Part shown: positions 1 through 8,240 of the stretch, piece after piece
Layout of the letters: each line of letters opens with the position of its first letter
How positions within the stretch are numbered: position 1 is the stretch's first letter
Origin: a virus
DNA length: 21,000 nt
Reading direction: 5' to 3' (one strand)
Virus record (IMG/VR): IMGVR_UViG_3300042445_001071
Coordinates: 1 to 21,000 of that record
Translations under genes and position numbers: made by a program
The notes under the pieces: model-generated
What the model saw: the letters and a program-made list of their open reading frames with translations, nothing else
What the model was told of the DNA's origin: nothing
The model's database searches: none

Positions 1-499
1 CAGTAAATTCTTCAATTGTGTCTGTTGAATCGTAAGACAAGTCAATAGTGCTGATATCGCTTGGCCAGCAATTCTTTAATGAGTACACATAAGTTGCATT
101 CTGTCCAGCATTGTCTAGTTGCTCAATTGTGATTGTATTAAAATCTTCTTCTGAAGTACCAGAACGTGTTTTGCCTTCACTACTATTGTAGTTAGTTGGT
201 GCATAAAGTCTTTGCAAGTCTTCTAACGCTTCTCTGATTTTTTGATTTTGGTCATTCAATACAGTAGTCGTCCAGTCTGCAAATGTTCTATCTCCAGCAA
301 TCTTGTAACGGCGCCCTGCCATAAACGGCACTTCAATCAGACCCACAGTTGAGCCTGGAAGTTGTGCCGCTTTACATAGATAGCTGAAGTTTTCTTCTTC
401 TCCACCCAAAGCCGCTGTAGGTAATGTTACTCTAAAAAGATTTGAACGGGCACCCGTCTTGAGTGCCGCTGTCAAATTAGAGAGTGTTGTAATTGCCAT
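1..499 (-). CDS. 19: Tail tube protein gp19 (partial, C-terminus beyond window)
   Basis: This protein would polymerise into the inner tube of the contractile tail, through which DNA passes. The frame is open from the ATG at 499 to the left edge, giving about 166 residues with no stop. T4 gp19 is 163 residues, so only a short C-terminal part should be missing. The translation contains PGSTVGLIEVPFMAGRRYKI followed by AGDRTFADWTTTVLND, which closely resembles the T4 gp19 stretch AGDRTFDDWTVTVMND. The start MAITTLSNL is supported by AGGAG just upstream (rc of 505-509). A late-type promoter CATAAATA lies at the end of the sheath gene. The position directly after gp18 matches the T4 order. Function is known from the family; the assignment rests on the motif match and synteny. 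Confidence 0.93.
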   Translation of the reverse strand, partial: MAITTLSNLTAALKTGARSNLFRVTLPTAALGGEEENFSYLCKAAQLPGSTVGLIEVPFMAGRRYKIAGDRTFADWTTTVLNDQNQKIREALEDLQRLYAPTNYNSSEGKTRSGTSEEDFNTITIEQLDNAGQNATYVYSLKNCWPSDISTIDLSYDSTDTIEEFT

Positions 500-525
500 A
501 TAATTCTCCTTTATCTATTCTGTAT

Positions 526-533
526 TATTTATG
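526..533 (-). promoter_or_regulatory. T4-type late promoter for gp19 (CATAAATA)
   Basis: On the minus strand CATAAATA lies 27 bases upstream of the gp19 ATG and matches T4 late consensus TATAAATA in 7 of 8 positions. It overlaps the TAA stop of the sheath gene (GCA TAA ATA). A transcript would start near 516. Promoter use is inferred from position and consensus. Confidence 0.65.
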
Positions 534-2430
534 CGGCAATTTCAGAGAATGTAGCGTTACCTCTTACAGAAACAAAGTTGAGTTGGATGAAGTTTACAGA
601 GCGAATTGGTTGTACGAAAATATCGCAAACAAATTCGTTAGCATTTACAACATCTTCTGGATTGTTACGCTCATCGCAAACAACTCTGAATGCTGTGATA
701 CCACGGCGTGCTTGAACACTACGTAAGTATGGAACGATCAAGTTAACAAAACCTGCTCTTGTTGTAGCATCATTCTGGTCGAACAATACATTGTCGGCAG
801 CCGCACCAATTGTATTTTGCAATTCAATAAACAACTTACGAACGTTAACACGATTCATTGAAGTGTTCTTCAATGTGAATGTCTTGTCGCCAAACAATAC
901 TGTGCCACGACCAACTTGTGTGAACACTGGATTGATAGCATACTTGTACAATGTGTCTCTTTCAGCTTGATTTGGATTGAAAGCAAGTCTGACTAAATTC
1001 TGAATACGACCATTCGTGAATCCTGCTGGAGACAACCATGGCTCACGTTGAGTATCGTTACGTGCAATGCAACCTGCTGTGTCAGCATTCAATGGAACAT
1101 AAACATATGTGTCATTGTATTTGTCGTACTGATACTTCCAACCGCTGTCTGCAATTGCGTATGTAGAACGTGTAACTGTATCAGCCCATGTACTAATAGA
1201 ACTTGTTTCAGATCCTGCATTGTTAACAACCGAAGCACGTGTTGGAGAAATCGTTACAACAACGTCTTTTCTGACTTCAGCAACGTCACCGATAATTCTG
1301 TTGATTACAGTTGCAGTAGCTTGACCAGCAACAATGATAGAAACTGGAACTTCTTGCTTGTTAGCTAGTAAGCCGTAAGCTGTAGAACGATCACCATCAG
1401 TAATTGCATTACCATCAGCACCACCAGCTAAAGAATAATTTCTTGGGCGTGTTACTGCTGTGTAAGTTACTGCTGAACCGGCAGTAATGAATTCATTACC
1501 CCAATTTGTTCCTAATGTATCGTGATCTGTCCACCAAATGTAGTTAGAACGATCATTGATAGTATTCTTGTAGTAAGTTGAACCACCAGATTCGCCTTTA
1601 GCATTAGATGCTTTAGACAAGTAACCATATTTCTCAAGAACTGTACCTGCAACGCCTGTAATGTCACCATCTTGGTCAACGACAACAAGGTGCAATTCGT
1701 CATTTGATGCGCCTGCTCCGGCAGCGGCAGTAGATGTTCCTGGTGCAGAATCAAACTCGCTGAAAAATTCCCAACGGCGTGTGAATCCTGTGTTTGCAGA
1801 ACCAGTCAAGTGTGCTTCAGCAAGTGTTAATGCTGTGTTACTTGCAATAGATGCAACTTTGATAGAACGACCACCGATAACTAATACGTCACCAACTGAC
1901 ACTTCTGTTTGGAATGTTGTATTTGTACCAGTAACTGAAGTAGAACCAGCAGTAACTGCTACACCACCTGCTGGTGTAGACTGCCATGCGGCACTAGATG
2001 GGCAGATAGAAACTTTTAGTGAGTTACCCAAAGCGCCAGCGTAACGAGCCGCCCATGGTCCATTGTCAAAAGATGCGGCATTTAAATATGCATCATCGTT
2101 TGCAATTAATAGACCAGTACCAGATGTTCCAGAACCTGTTGTTGCTTCTGCTGTAGCGTTCAATGCTGTGTTAGCGGCACGAACAACAAACAATGGGCTT
2201 GAGTAGCCCAAATAGTTTGCGGCAGAAAGAAAGTCAACAACGTTCGTTGAATTTGGTTTACCGAATTGAATTGCCAATTCTGTTTCTGATGTAATTAGCG
2301 TTGGATCGTTGATTGGTCCCCAACGGAACTGACCAGCAATGGCACCTGCTGTTGTAGAAACTGCTTGAGAAGAAGATACCAAATCTTGTTCGGTGATCTT
2401 AACTCCTGGTGAAATTAGACTTATAGCCAT
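529..2430 (-). CDS. 18: Contractile tail sheath protein gp18
   Basis: This is the sheath subunit that assembles around the gp19 tube and contracts to drive the tube through the host envelope. It has 633 residues (T4 gp18 has 659). The N-terminus MAISLISPGVKITEQDL and the following GQFRWGPINDPTLITSETEL (about 33-52) are the classic sheath start. The C-terminus has the conserved sheath core, with NTIGAAADNVLFDQNDATTR and IFVQPIRSVNFIQLNF near the end. Residues 155-220 form a Gly/Thr/Val-rich insert resembling two segments of the large structural protein at the right edge of the window. AAGGAG lies 8 bases before the ATG (rc), and a perfect late promoter lies at 2481-2488. Its place between gp17 and gp19 follows T4. 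Confidence 0.95.
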   Translation of the reverse strand: MAISLISPGVKITEQDLVSSSQAVSTTAGAIAGQFRWGPINDPTLITSETELAIQFGKPNSTNVVDFLSAANYLGYSSPLFVVRAANTALNATAEATTGSGTSGTGLLIANDDAYLNAASFDNGPWAARYAGALGNSLKVSICPSSAAWQSTPAGGVAVTAGSTSVTGTNTTFQTEVSVGDVLVIGGRSIKVASIASNTALTLAEAHLTGSANTGFTRRWEFFSEFDSAPGTSTAAAGAGASNDELHLVVVDQDGDITGVAGTVLEKYGYLSKASNAKGESGGSTYYKNTINDRSNYIWWTDHDTLGTNWGNEFITAGSAVTYTAVTRPRNYSLAGGADGNAITDGDRSTAYGLLANKQEVPVSIIVAGQATATVINRIIGDVAEVRKDVVVTISPTRASVVNNAGSETSSISTWADTVTRSTYAIADSGWKYQYDKYNDTYVYVPLNADTAGCIARNDTQREPWLSPAGFTNGRIQNLVRLAFNPNQAERDTLYKYAINPVFTQVGRGTVLFGDKTFTLKNTSMNRVNVRKLFIELQNTIGAAADNVLFDQNDATTRAGFVNLIVPYLRSVQARRGITAFRVVCDERNNPEDVVNANEFVCDIFVQPIRSVNFIQLNFVSVRGNATFSEIAA

Positions 2431-2480
2431 TGAATTCTCCTTGTTATAATGATGTGTTTTTTGTTAGGTTTGCTTTAATT

Positions 2481-2488
2481 TATTTATA
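2481..2488 (-). promoter_or_regulatory. T4-type late promoter for gp18 (TATAAATA)
   Basis: The minus strand reads TATAAATA, an exact match to the T4 late promoter, 50 bases upstream of the sheath ATG. It overlaps the end of the terminase gene: the TAA stop at 2484-2486 lies inside the octamer. Strong sheath expression from here fits the high copy number of this protein. Confidence 0.8.
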
Positions 2489-4109
2489 AAAAATCTGTTT
2501 TATGACTTTCATTGTACCAAACCTGTCCGGACGAATCAACGAATTTTTCGTCTTCTTCGCCATTATTTATGAAACCAAATGGAGTCACCTCATCTTCAAT
2601 CATTTTAATTCTAGCTTCATACAATTCTTTTCTGATATTAACGTTTGTTAACTCTTTGAAATATGGATTTGTAGTGAGCCAAGAGAACAATACTAAAGGC
2701 ATTACTAAGTCATCGTGATAACCCTCATCGGCACCATAACTATTTCTTCTTTGAATGAACGTTGATATCTCAGAGATAGTGTCTGCATCACGAATCAGTA
2801 GCTTTTTCTCTTCAACCATAGACTTGAAGTTAGAACAACCAATTCGCTTGACTTTTTTGTCTGTGACAACACCAAGCTGAGACTTACCTCCACCAAAGCC
2901 TCCAGAAACCACCTGTCCTTGCGTGGTTCTATTGACAAATATGATGTTCTCATACTCATATTCGCCATACAAAATGTCTGCAACTTGTTCAGAAGTGTTT
3001 ACTTCAACAAGCACATACGCTTCATTGTATTCTTTTCCTACTTTGTAGATGATAGAAGGATATAAAAGTGGACTAATCATATTGTCACGATATTTACCCA
3101 CTTGTTTGTAAGGCATTGACGTAACGTCAACGATTGTAAAAGCAGAATAGTCTTCACCAACGCCCTTTGCAGTATCTGCAACAATAACGTATGTATGATC
3201 CTTTTCTGCTTTCTCGAAAATATCTAGTCCATCTTTTTTGTAGATAGTCGGGCTTGGCGATAATTGTGCGATAGCATCTGAAGCAATCAAAGTCAAACTA
3301 GAACCCAAGAAATTGCACAAAATCTCTTGATTGTATTTCAATTCACCAAGCAATTTGCGCTGTGTTTCAGCCCATGCTTCGTCACGTCCAGGAATTTCCC
3401 AGTATGGAATGAACAAAGGAACGAATCCATTGCGCCCATTCTCGGCATCATTCCAGAATTTCCAGAAATGATTGTATCCGAGTGGTGTAGAAGACAATAA
3501 AATCTTTGTTGTTTCACCAGCAGAGATAGTTGGATAGACAGAGGCAAAGAATTGATCTGCAATATTGTTTGGAATGATAGCTGTTTCGTCAACGTACAAC
3601 AAGTTAACAGACTTACCACGAATACCTGATGCGCTTGTTGCGGCTGTGAACACAATTGACCCGTTTTCTAGTGCAATGTCACCTTTGTTCCATGTTGTCA
3701 CGCCTTGTTGAAGCCATGATGGAAGATTTTCAAACATGACTTGATATCTATACAAAACTTCACGTGCCGCAGGTGCTTTGTTTGCTAGAATTGCTACTGT
3801 TTTGCTCTCTTGGAACAATGTGTACCATAGAATATATGCGGCTGAGGTTGTAGTTTTACCTTGTTGACGCCCTTCCATGAGAATAACTTTACGATTCTCG
3901 TGGATAATTTTAACTTTATTTTTTTGACAGTCGTACAACTTGAAAGGCTGAAGCCCGTGATCCAATGTGACAATTTTACAATATGACTCAATGAAATAAA
4001 CTGGATCTTCAGCACATTTTAAGTACTCTTCAACTTGCTCTTTAGTAAAGTTAAGAGGTACATTGGCTGCCTTTAGGTTTGCATTACCTAGATATGATTT
4101 TACACTCAT
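2484..4109 (-). CDS. 17: Terminase large subunit gp17 (DNA packaging ATPase-nuclease)
   Basis: This is the motor protein that cuts concatemeric DNA and pumps it into the prohead using ATP. It has 541 residues (T4 gp17 has 610). The N-terminal ATPase has a T4-like deviant Walker A, GRQQGKTT (80-87), a Walker B with catalytic acid LLYVDE (170-175), and a coupling motif SSTP (206-209). The C-terminal RNase H-fold nuclease shows Asp312 (VIVADTAKG), Glu369 (VLVEVN) and Asp466/467 (GYHDDLVMP) as the expected acidic cluster. No Shine-Dalgarno sequence is obvious. The ATG overlaps the gp16 stop by four bases (ATGA), so translational coupling is likely. It lies downstream of the small subunit, as in T4. 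Confidence 0.96.
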   Translation of the reverse strand: MSVKSYLGNANLKAANVPLNFTKEQVEEYLKCAEDPVYFIESYCKIVTLDHGLQPFKLYDCQKNKVKIIHENRKVILMEGRQQGKTTTSAAYILWYTLFQESKTVAILANKAPAAREVLYRYQVMFENLPSWLQQGVTTWNKGDIALENGSIVFTAATSASGIRGKSVNLLYVDETAIIPNNIADQFFASVYPTISAGETTKILLSSTPLGYNHFWKFWNDAENGRNGFVPLFIPYWEIPGRDEAWAETQRKLLGELKYNQEILCNFLGSSLTLIASDAIAQLSPSPTIYKKDGLDIFEKAEKDHTYVIVADTAKGVGEDYSAFTIVDVTSMPYKQVGKYRDNMISPLLYPSIIYKVGKEYNEAYVLVEVNTSEQVADILYGEYEYENIIFVNRTTQGQVVSGGFGGGKSQLGVVTDKKVKRIGCSNFKSMVEEKKLLIRDADTISEISTFIQRRNSYGADEGYHDDLVMPLVLFSWLTTNPYFKELTNVNIRKELYEARIKMIEDEVTPFGFINNGEEDEKFVDSSGQVWYNESHKTDFL

Positions 4110-4522
4110 TTTTTGCTGATTAGTTTTTGCAACTCTGCTGTGCTTCCGACAAATAACGCATTAGTCACATGTGTTGGACTTTGCGTGTCTTCTTTTTCTT
4201 TCTGAATGTCTTTCTTTGCCTTTGCGAGTGCTAACAAATCTTTGTTTGTTTCTGCTAACGTCTTTATTAATTGTCCAACAACTTCATATGCTCTTGGAGA
4301 TTCACCTTCTTTTGCTAGAAATATGATGTTCTCCATAGCAGTCTTACCATTTTCGATAAGCCCTTTTAAATTGTCTCTAGCGTACTCATAATCGTCTTCT
4401 ACATTTTGTCGCACTTCAGGTTCTGCTGGTTGCGTTACTGCAATAGCATGATTGACTGTAGGAATCACAGTCGCTTGAACGTCTAAAATATCATTTAATT
4501 TATCATCAACAGTCTTCTTCAT
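4106..4522 (-). CDS. 16: Terminase small subunit gp16
   Basis: This is the DNA-recognition and regulatory partner of gp17, forming rings and stimulating the motor. It has 138 residues (T4 gp16 has 164). The central part, DYEYARDNLKGLIENGKTA followed by SPRAYEVVGQLIKTLAETN, matches the helical oligomerisation core of T4-type small terminases, including the conserved PRAYEV. A lysine- and glutamate-rich helix follows (about 100-112). It overlaps gp15 at its start and gp17 at its end by four bases each (ATGA), indicating a coupled gp15-gp16-gp17 unit. No strong ribosome-binding site is visible before its ATG. Confidence 0.9.
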   Translation of the reverse strand: MKKTVDDKLNDILDVQATVIPTVNHAIAVTQPAEPEVRQNVEDDYEYARDNLKGLIENGKTAMENIIFLAKEGESPRAYEVVGQLIKTLAETNKDLLALAKAKKDIQKEKEDTQSPTHVTNALFVGSTAELQKLISKK

Positions 4523-5268
4523 GTTATAATGTGTCCATTGCTAGTTATAGTTTCAGTTACCTTAAATTCAGAATTGCCTGTATACGTTTGAGTCGTAATG
4601 ATAGCTTTTTCGATTGGACTTTCAATCGTATTGATATCTGCTCTAGCAATGTATTTGAATTTCTTAACAGGACCAAATAGATATCCTTTGATGACAAAAT
4701 CTAATTGCCATGTTTGAACTCTACGTGATTCGAAATCTCCCTCATAAGAATCGTCTGAAGTAACAGACAACAACTCAATCGGTACGTCCATGTTTAAGTT
4801 TATCTCAGGAACCATTTTCATAGTTACTGTGAAATCGGGTGTGAAGAATGGTACAATTTGTTCTACAATTTGTGTGCCATCTTCAGTATTTTTAACTAAA
4901 ACGTGCAATGAAAAATTAAAATCATATGGTACTGGAGAGTACATATAATCAAAATCTAATCCACCAGTGTTCATGCCACGTGATATCTTATGTGCTGTAT
5001 TAAGTTTTCTTTGTGGTGCATATGTCATGCTAGTGAATTCAAATCCAAGGCGTGGCAATGTAGCAGAAACCTCACGATTCAGCGTTGGATCAGAAAGAAC
5101 TCTCTGAATAAATTTTTGTTTTGGTCCGTATTCAATAGGCACATTAAGAGTTTGAATCTTTGTGCCTGCGCTATTAAATCTTTCGATTTGAATTTCGTTG
5201 AATAGATTACCAAACATAACCACGTAGCGTCTTAACGTTCCGTGATAAAAGTCGTGTCCGAACATCAT
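4519..5268 (-). CDS. 15: Tail terminator / proximal sheath stabiliser gp15
   Basis: The gp15 family caps the finished tail tube and sheath as a hexamer and provides the surface that joins the neck of the head. The protein has 249 residues (T4 gp15 has 272). The N-terminus FYHGTLRRYVVMFGNLFNEI parallels T4 gp15, which has FYNSSFRRYATLMGDLFSNI. QIVEQIVPFFTPDFTVTMK (about 133-151) matches the T4 segment QIVEQILPYFQPHFNTTM. Two adjacent ATG codons are possible (5268 or 5265). Family members start MFG, which favours the second, while spacing to AAGGA in the end of gp14 favours the first. The gene follows gp14 after one base and overlaps gp16 by four. Confidence 0.93.
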   Translation of the reverse strand: MMFGHDFYHGTLRRYVVMFGNLFNEIQIERFNSAGTKIQTLNVPIEYGPKQKFIQRVLSDPTLNREVSATLPRLGFEFTSMTYAPQRKLNTAHKISRGMNTGGLDFDYMYSPVPYDFNFSLHVLVKNTEDGTQIVEQIVPFFTPDFTVTMKMVPEINLNMDVPIELLSVTSDDSYEGDFESRRVQTWQLDFVIKGYLFGPVKKFKYIARADINTIESPIEKAIITTQTYTGNSEFKVTETITSNGHIIT

Positions 5269-5269
5269 A

Positions 5270-6082
5270 TTAGAAAGTCCTTGTCAATGAGAATGGGTTT
5301 TGTTCAGAGAAATCTAGAATATCATCATCGATAATTTCTTTTCCGATGTATTCGTTATCTGCGGCAACTTCGGCAGCAACAACAACATCAGCTTCGTTGA
5401 TAATGAGTGTGCCGTCTTCAAGCAATAGGAAGAATCCTTCTTCTTCGAGCATCTTTTCATTATTAGCAGTTGACATACTGTACTGAGTTTCAATGTCATC
5501 GATTGCACTAACGCCAGTATCAAGTCTTTCGCTAGAGTATTCTAATCTATCACATCTCATTTCGAATGTGTATAGTTTACCTAACTGGAAGAAGTTTTCA
5601 ATGTTTTCTGTGAACTTGATTTCATATATGTATCCAAGCATTGGTATCCAAATTAAATCGCCCTCTCTTGGTCTTAGAATCGCATCATAGTCGTATGATT
5701 GTTCATCTAATAATTCATTACCATCTTCTAACTTGTATGTGTATCCATACTCTGTCATTAGAAGAGGCTTGAGTGATTGTAAGAATCTTTTTTGTGCTAC
5801 AACGAATGTAATCGATTCGTCAATTTGCAATCCAAACTTAGATAGAAAATCTTCTTGTCCTTGAAAGCCATCAAAACTTTTAATGAACATTTCCATCTCT
5901 AATGCATCATCAAATAATACAGATGCATCTTCACCAAGAAGTCTGTCTAAATTTACGTGCGTTCTTGGAAGATAGTATCCATCAACACCATAAATCTTAA
6001 TTGATTCGATGATGAGGTCTTCGACAAGATTTTGCTCCTGTTTTACAGGAGTGTATTGATTGAAGAATCTATTACGTGCCAT
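5270..6082 (-). CDS. 14: Neck protein gp14
   Basis: The gp14 family forms, with gp13, the neck that seals the filled head and receives the tail. The protein has 270 residues (T4 gp14 has 256). The N-terminal part [20 protein letters not shown] (about 22-41) corresponds to T4 [40 protein letters not shown] (about 68-87) corresponds to T4 [20 protein letters not shown], and [10 protein letters not shown] to T4 KEGDLIYFPM. The C-terminal region (about 205-260) is rich in Glu and Asp and less conserved. It starts two bases after the gp13 stop and ends one base before gp15. Its ribosome-binding site is weak (TAGG), so coupling to gp13 is likely. Confidence 0.93.
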   Translation of the reverse strand: [270 protein letters not shown]

Positions 6083-6084
6083 TA

Positions 6085-6834
6085 TTAGCCTAACATATCG
6101 GTAACTGGTAGAGAGTAAGAACTAATCATTTCCTCTTCCATTGCGTCAATTTCTTCCTTTGCTTCGTCCCAAATCTTTTGTCCGTTAAACGATACTCCGC
6201 CTGGCATAGACATACCTTCAAACTTCTTCAGATTTTCGCCCCATTGTTTTTTAATGAGTGCTGTGCAATATCTTTGCAACCATCTGTCATTGTACATGTC
6301 AGTATAAACATCTGGATCAATTTTCTGATATGCTTCAATAATCATGTATTCGCCTAGCACAATCTTTTCGCCCCAAGCAATGTCAACATAGAGTTTGTTT
6401 GAGTGTCGCTGAAATCTAATGCCTTGTTTACCAACAAATAATTCTTCTGCTAGTGCAACGTTCTGAAGTGCCATGTAGTATGGCGCAAAAGGACCTGTAT
6501 TGAAAGCGAACAAATCGTTCAACGCAATCTGATATCTCAAATTGAATAAATTGTTTGTTGAATAGCTGTTTCCAATTGGTAGAATGTTGACAATGCCAAT
6601 CACAGAATCGCTTATGGAAAGATATTTATTGTCAATGTCCGTCTGAGTTACTTGATGTGCTAGGTAAACTTTTTCTGTTGCGTCAAAATGATAATCGTAG
6701 TAATATGAGAATGCCATCTCAATGCAATCTTGAACCTGATCTTCATCTACGTTTATCTCTAAGAGAGGCGCACCTAGTCTTCTAAGACAGAAATCTTTGA
6801 ATTCATCTCTTGTTGCTGGTTTGCTTGTACTCAT
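6085..6834 (-). CDS. 13: Neck protein gp13
   Basis: This is a head-completion/neck protein that works with gp14 after DNA packaging. It has 249 residues, shorter than T4 gp13 (309). The N-terminal region has the family's RDEFKDFCLRRLGAPLLEIN (about 9-28), followed by DQVQDCIEMAFSYYYDYHFD (about 32-51), an adaptor-like helical segment also found in T4-type gp13. The rest reads as a typical neck protein with SDSVIGIVNILPIG and an acidic C-terminal helix (EAKEEIDAMEEEM). AAGGGG precedes the ATG at a good distance. It is the first minus-strand gene left of the sugar island, and gp14, gp15 and gp16 follow with almost no gaps, so it heads the gp13-gp17 unit. Confidence 0.92.
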   Translation of the reverse strand: MSTSKPATRDEFKDFCLRRLGAPLLEINVDEDQVQDCIEMAFSYYYDYHFDATEKVYLAHQVTQTDIDNKYLSISDSVIGIVNILPIGNSYSTNNLFNLRYQIALNDLFAFNTGPFAPYYMALQNVALAEELFVGKQGIRFQRHSNKLYVDIAWGEKIVLGEYMIIEAYQKIDPDVYTDMYNDRWLQRYCTALIKKQWGENLKKFEGMSMPGGVSFNGQKIWDEAKEEIDAMEEEMISSYSLPVTDMLG

Positions 6835-6860
6835 TTATGCCCCTTAATATGTCTTTACTC

Positions 6861-6868
6861 TATTTATC
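6861..6868 (-). promoter_or_regulatory. Probable late promoter for gp13-gp17 (GATAAATA)
   Basis: The minus strand reads GATAAATA, seven of eight matches to the T4 late octamer, 26 bases upstream of the gp13 ATG. The leader contains AAGGGG. It is the only late-like octamer in the gap and would serve the whole coupled neck-terminase unit. One mismatch and AT-rich surroundings lower certainty. Confidence 0.55.
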
Positions 6869-6895
6869 ATTATCAAAAATTGCATTCCGATGCGC

Positions 6896-6924
6896 TTGAT
6901 TTGTTGCACTAAATAAAGTATAAT
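6896..6924 (+). promoter_or_regulatory. Sigma70-type promoter for the sugar operon
   Basis: TTGATT (6896-6901), a 17-base spacer and a perfect TATAAT (6919-6924) lie upstream of the cupin gene. Transcription would begin near 6931, leaving a short leader with GAGG (6935-6938) before the ATG at 6946. This is host-type (early or middle) architecture, unlike the late octamers of the structural genes. Confidence 0.65.
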
Positions 6925-6945
6925 GAAACAAAGTGAGGTGAATAT

Positions 6946-7314
6946 ATGGAAAGACTTGAAGGTTTTGTGAAAAAAGGTTGGGGACACGAATTGATTTGGT
7001 GTACCAACGATAAATATTGTGGCAAGATGTTGTCATTTGATGCTGGTGCTAAATTCAGTATGCACTTCCACGCAGTCAAAGATGAGACTTGGTATGTGTT
7101 AAGTGGTCGATTTGTCGTGCAATACATCGACACAAAAGATGCATCAGTCAAAGACAGATACTTAGAAGTTGGAGACACATGGCACAATCCTCCTTTGTTG
7201 CCACATAGAATCATTTGTGTTGATGCGGGAACTATCATTGAAGTATCTACACCAGATAGCGTAGAAGATAATTATCGTGTTCTTCCGGGAGATAGTCAGG
7301 CTAAGGTGCTATAA
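6946..7314 (+). CDS. Small cupin protein (mannose-6-phosphate isomerase type II-like)
   Basis: This is a single-domain cupin of 122 residues, first gene of a plus-strand sugar operon. The N-terminus VKKGWGHELIW resembles the start of the cupin domain in type II mannose-6-phosphate isomerases and other sugar-processing cupins. The metal-binding pattern is visible: His40-x-His42, Glu47 and Gly54 form motif 1, and GDTWHNPPLLPHRI supplies His87 of motif 2. A metal-dependent isomerase or epimerase acting on a phosphosugar or nucleotide sugar is plausible, but the substrate cannot be read from the sequence. GAGG precedes the start. Its TAA shares a base with the ATG of the next gene (TAATG), so the two are translationally coupled. 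Confidence 0.8.
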   Translation: MERLEGFVKKGWGHELIWCTNDKYCGKMLSFDAGAKFSMHFHAVKDETWYVLSGRFVVQYIDTKDASVKDRYLEVGDTWHNPPLLPHRIICVDAGTIIEVSTPDSVEDNYRVLPGDSQAKVL

Positions 7315-8231
7315 TGATTTTAGTCACCGGCGGGTTTGGCTTCATTGGTTCGAATTTAATCAGAGCATTAAACGCAAGAGGCGTAACAGAAATTGTAGTC
7401 GTTGATGATTTGACTGACGGCAGTAAGATGATGAATTTGAATGAAACTACATTTAGTCAATATTATGATGTAGATGCATTCTTTGAGTCATTCACAGAAT
7501 GGAATGAAGTAAAATTTATTTTCCATGAAGGTGCAATTTCATCTACTAGAGAGATGAATGGCACTTTGATTATGAAACGTAACTATGACTTCTCAGAAAA
7601 ACTTTTAAAGAAAGCGTTTGAACATAAGATACCATTTCAATATGCTTCTAGCGCAAGTGTATATGGAAACATGCCACACAACTATCGTGTTCCAGAAACG
7701 TCTCCTATGTTTCCACAAACGCCTTATGCGTTTTCTAAATACTTGTTCGACAAAAAGATTAGTAAGCTAATGGAGTCTGAGTACTTCAGCAAATTTGAAT
7801 TTAATATTCAAGGCTTGAGATATTTTAATGTGTATGGACACAATGAAGATCATAAAGGCGATCAAGCAAGTCCAGTCACTAAGTTTACTAAGCAAGCAAG
7901 AGAAACTAAAAAAATAAAATTATTTGCTGGTTCTGAAGGTATGTTCAGAGATTTTGTTTTTGTTGAAGATGTTGTTCAAGCCAAATTAGAATTAGCATTC
8001 AGCAAAATGAGTAGTGGAATATTTAATCTAGGCACAGGTAATCCAGAATCTTTTGCTAGAGTTGCTGAAATCATTTCACAAAAAGAAAATGCTCAGATAG
8101 ATATTGTTCCGTTTCCAAAAGAATATGCAAACAAGTATCAGCATTGGACTTGTGCAGATTTGACTAAATTAAGAGAAGCTGGAATTAAAACACATTTCAG
8201 AAGTATAAACGAATATTTTAATATTGTATAG
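7314..8231 (+). CDS. hldD: ADP-L-glycero-D-manno-heptose-6-epimerase-like protein (HldD/RfaD type)
   Basis: This is an extended short-chain dehydrogenase of 305 residues (E. coli HldD has 310). The family converts ADP-D-glycero- to ADP-L-glycero-D-manno-heptose, the donor for the LPS inner core. The NAD(P)-binding TGGFGFIGSN (5-14) opens the Rossmann fold. IFHEGAISST (69-78) and YASSASVYGN (110-119) match HldD. The catalytic Tyr138-x-x-x-Lys142 is in PYAFSK. HKGDQAS (180-186) corresponds to the HldD segment with its second catalytic Lys. LRYFNVYG (168-175), RDFVFVEDV and GIFNLGTGNPESF are also HldD-like. All key residues seem present, so activity is likely. AAGGTG lies before the overlapping start. 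Exact sugar specificity is inferred from similarity; another nucleotide-sugar epimerase is the alternative. Confidence 0.85.
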   Translation: MILVTGGFGFIGSNLIRALNARGVTEIVVVDDLTDGSKMMNLNETTFSQYYDVDAFFESFTEWNEVKFIFHEGAISSTREMNGTLIMKRNYDFSEKLLKKAFEHKIPFQYASSASVYGNMPHNYRVPETSPMFPQTPYAFSKYLFDKKISKLMESEYFSKFEFNIQGLRYFNVYGHNEDHKGDQASPVTKFTKQARETKKIKLFAGSEGMFRDFVFVEDVVQAKLELAFSKMSSGIFNLGTGNPESFARVAEIISQKENAQIDIVPFPKEYANKYQHWTCADLTKLREAGIKTHFRSINEYFNIV

Positions 8232-8240
8232 GAGTTGATA

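Noticed and set aside
2564-2571. CATAAATA on the minus strand inside gp17
   Set aside because: It lies within coding sequence about 140 bases before gp18, which already has an exact octamer. It may be chance in AT-rich DNA.
8235-8240. TTG start two codons before the ATG of the HAD protein
   Set aside because: It directly abuts AGGAG, too close for use; the ATG at 8241 has normal spacing.
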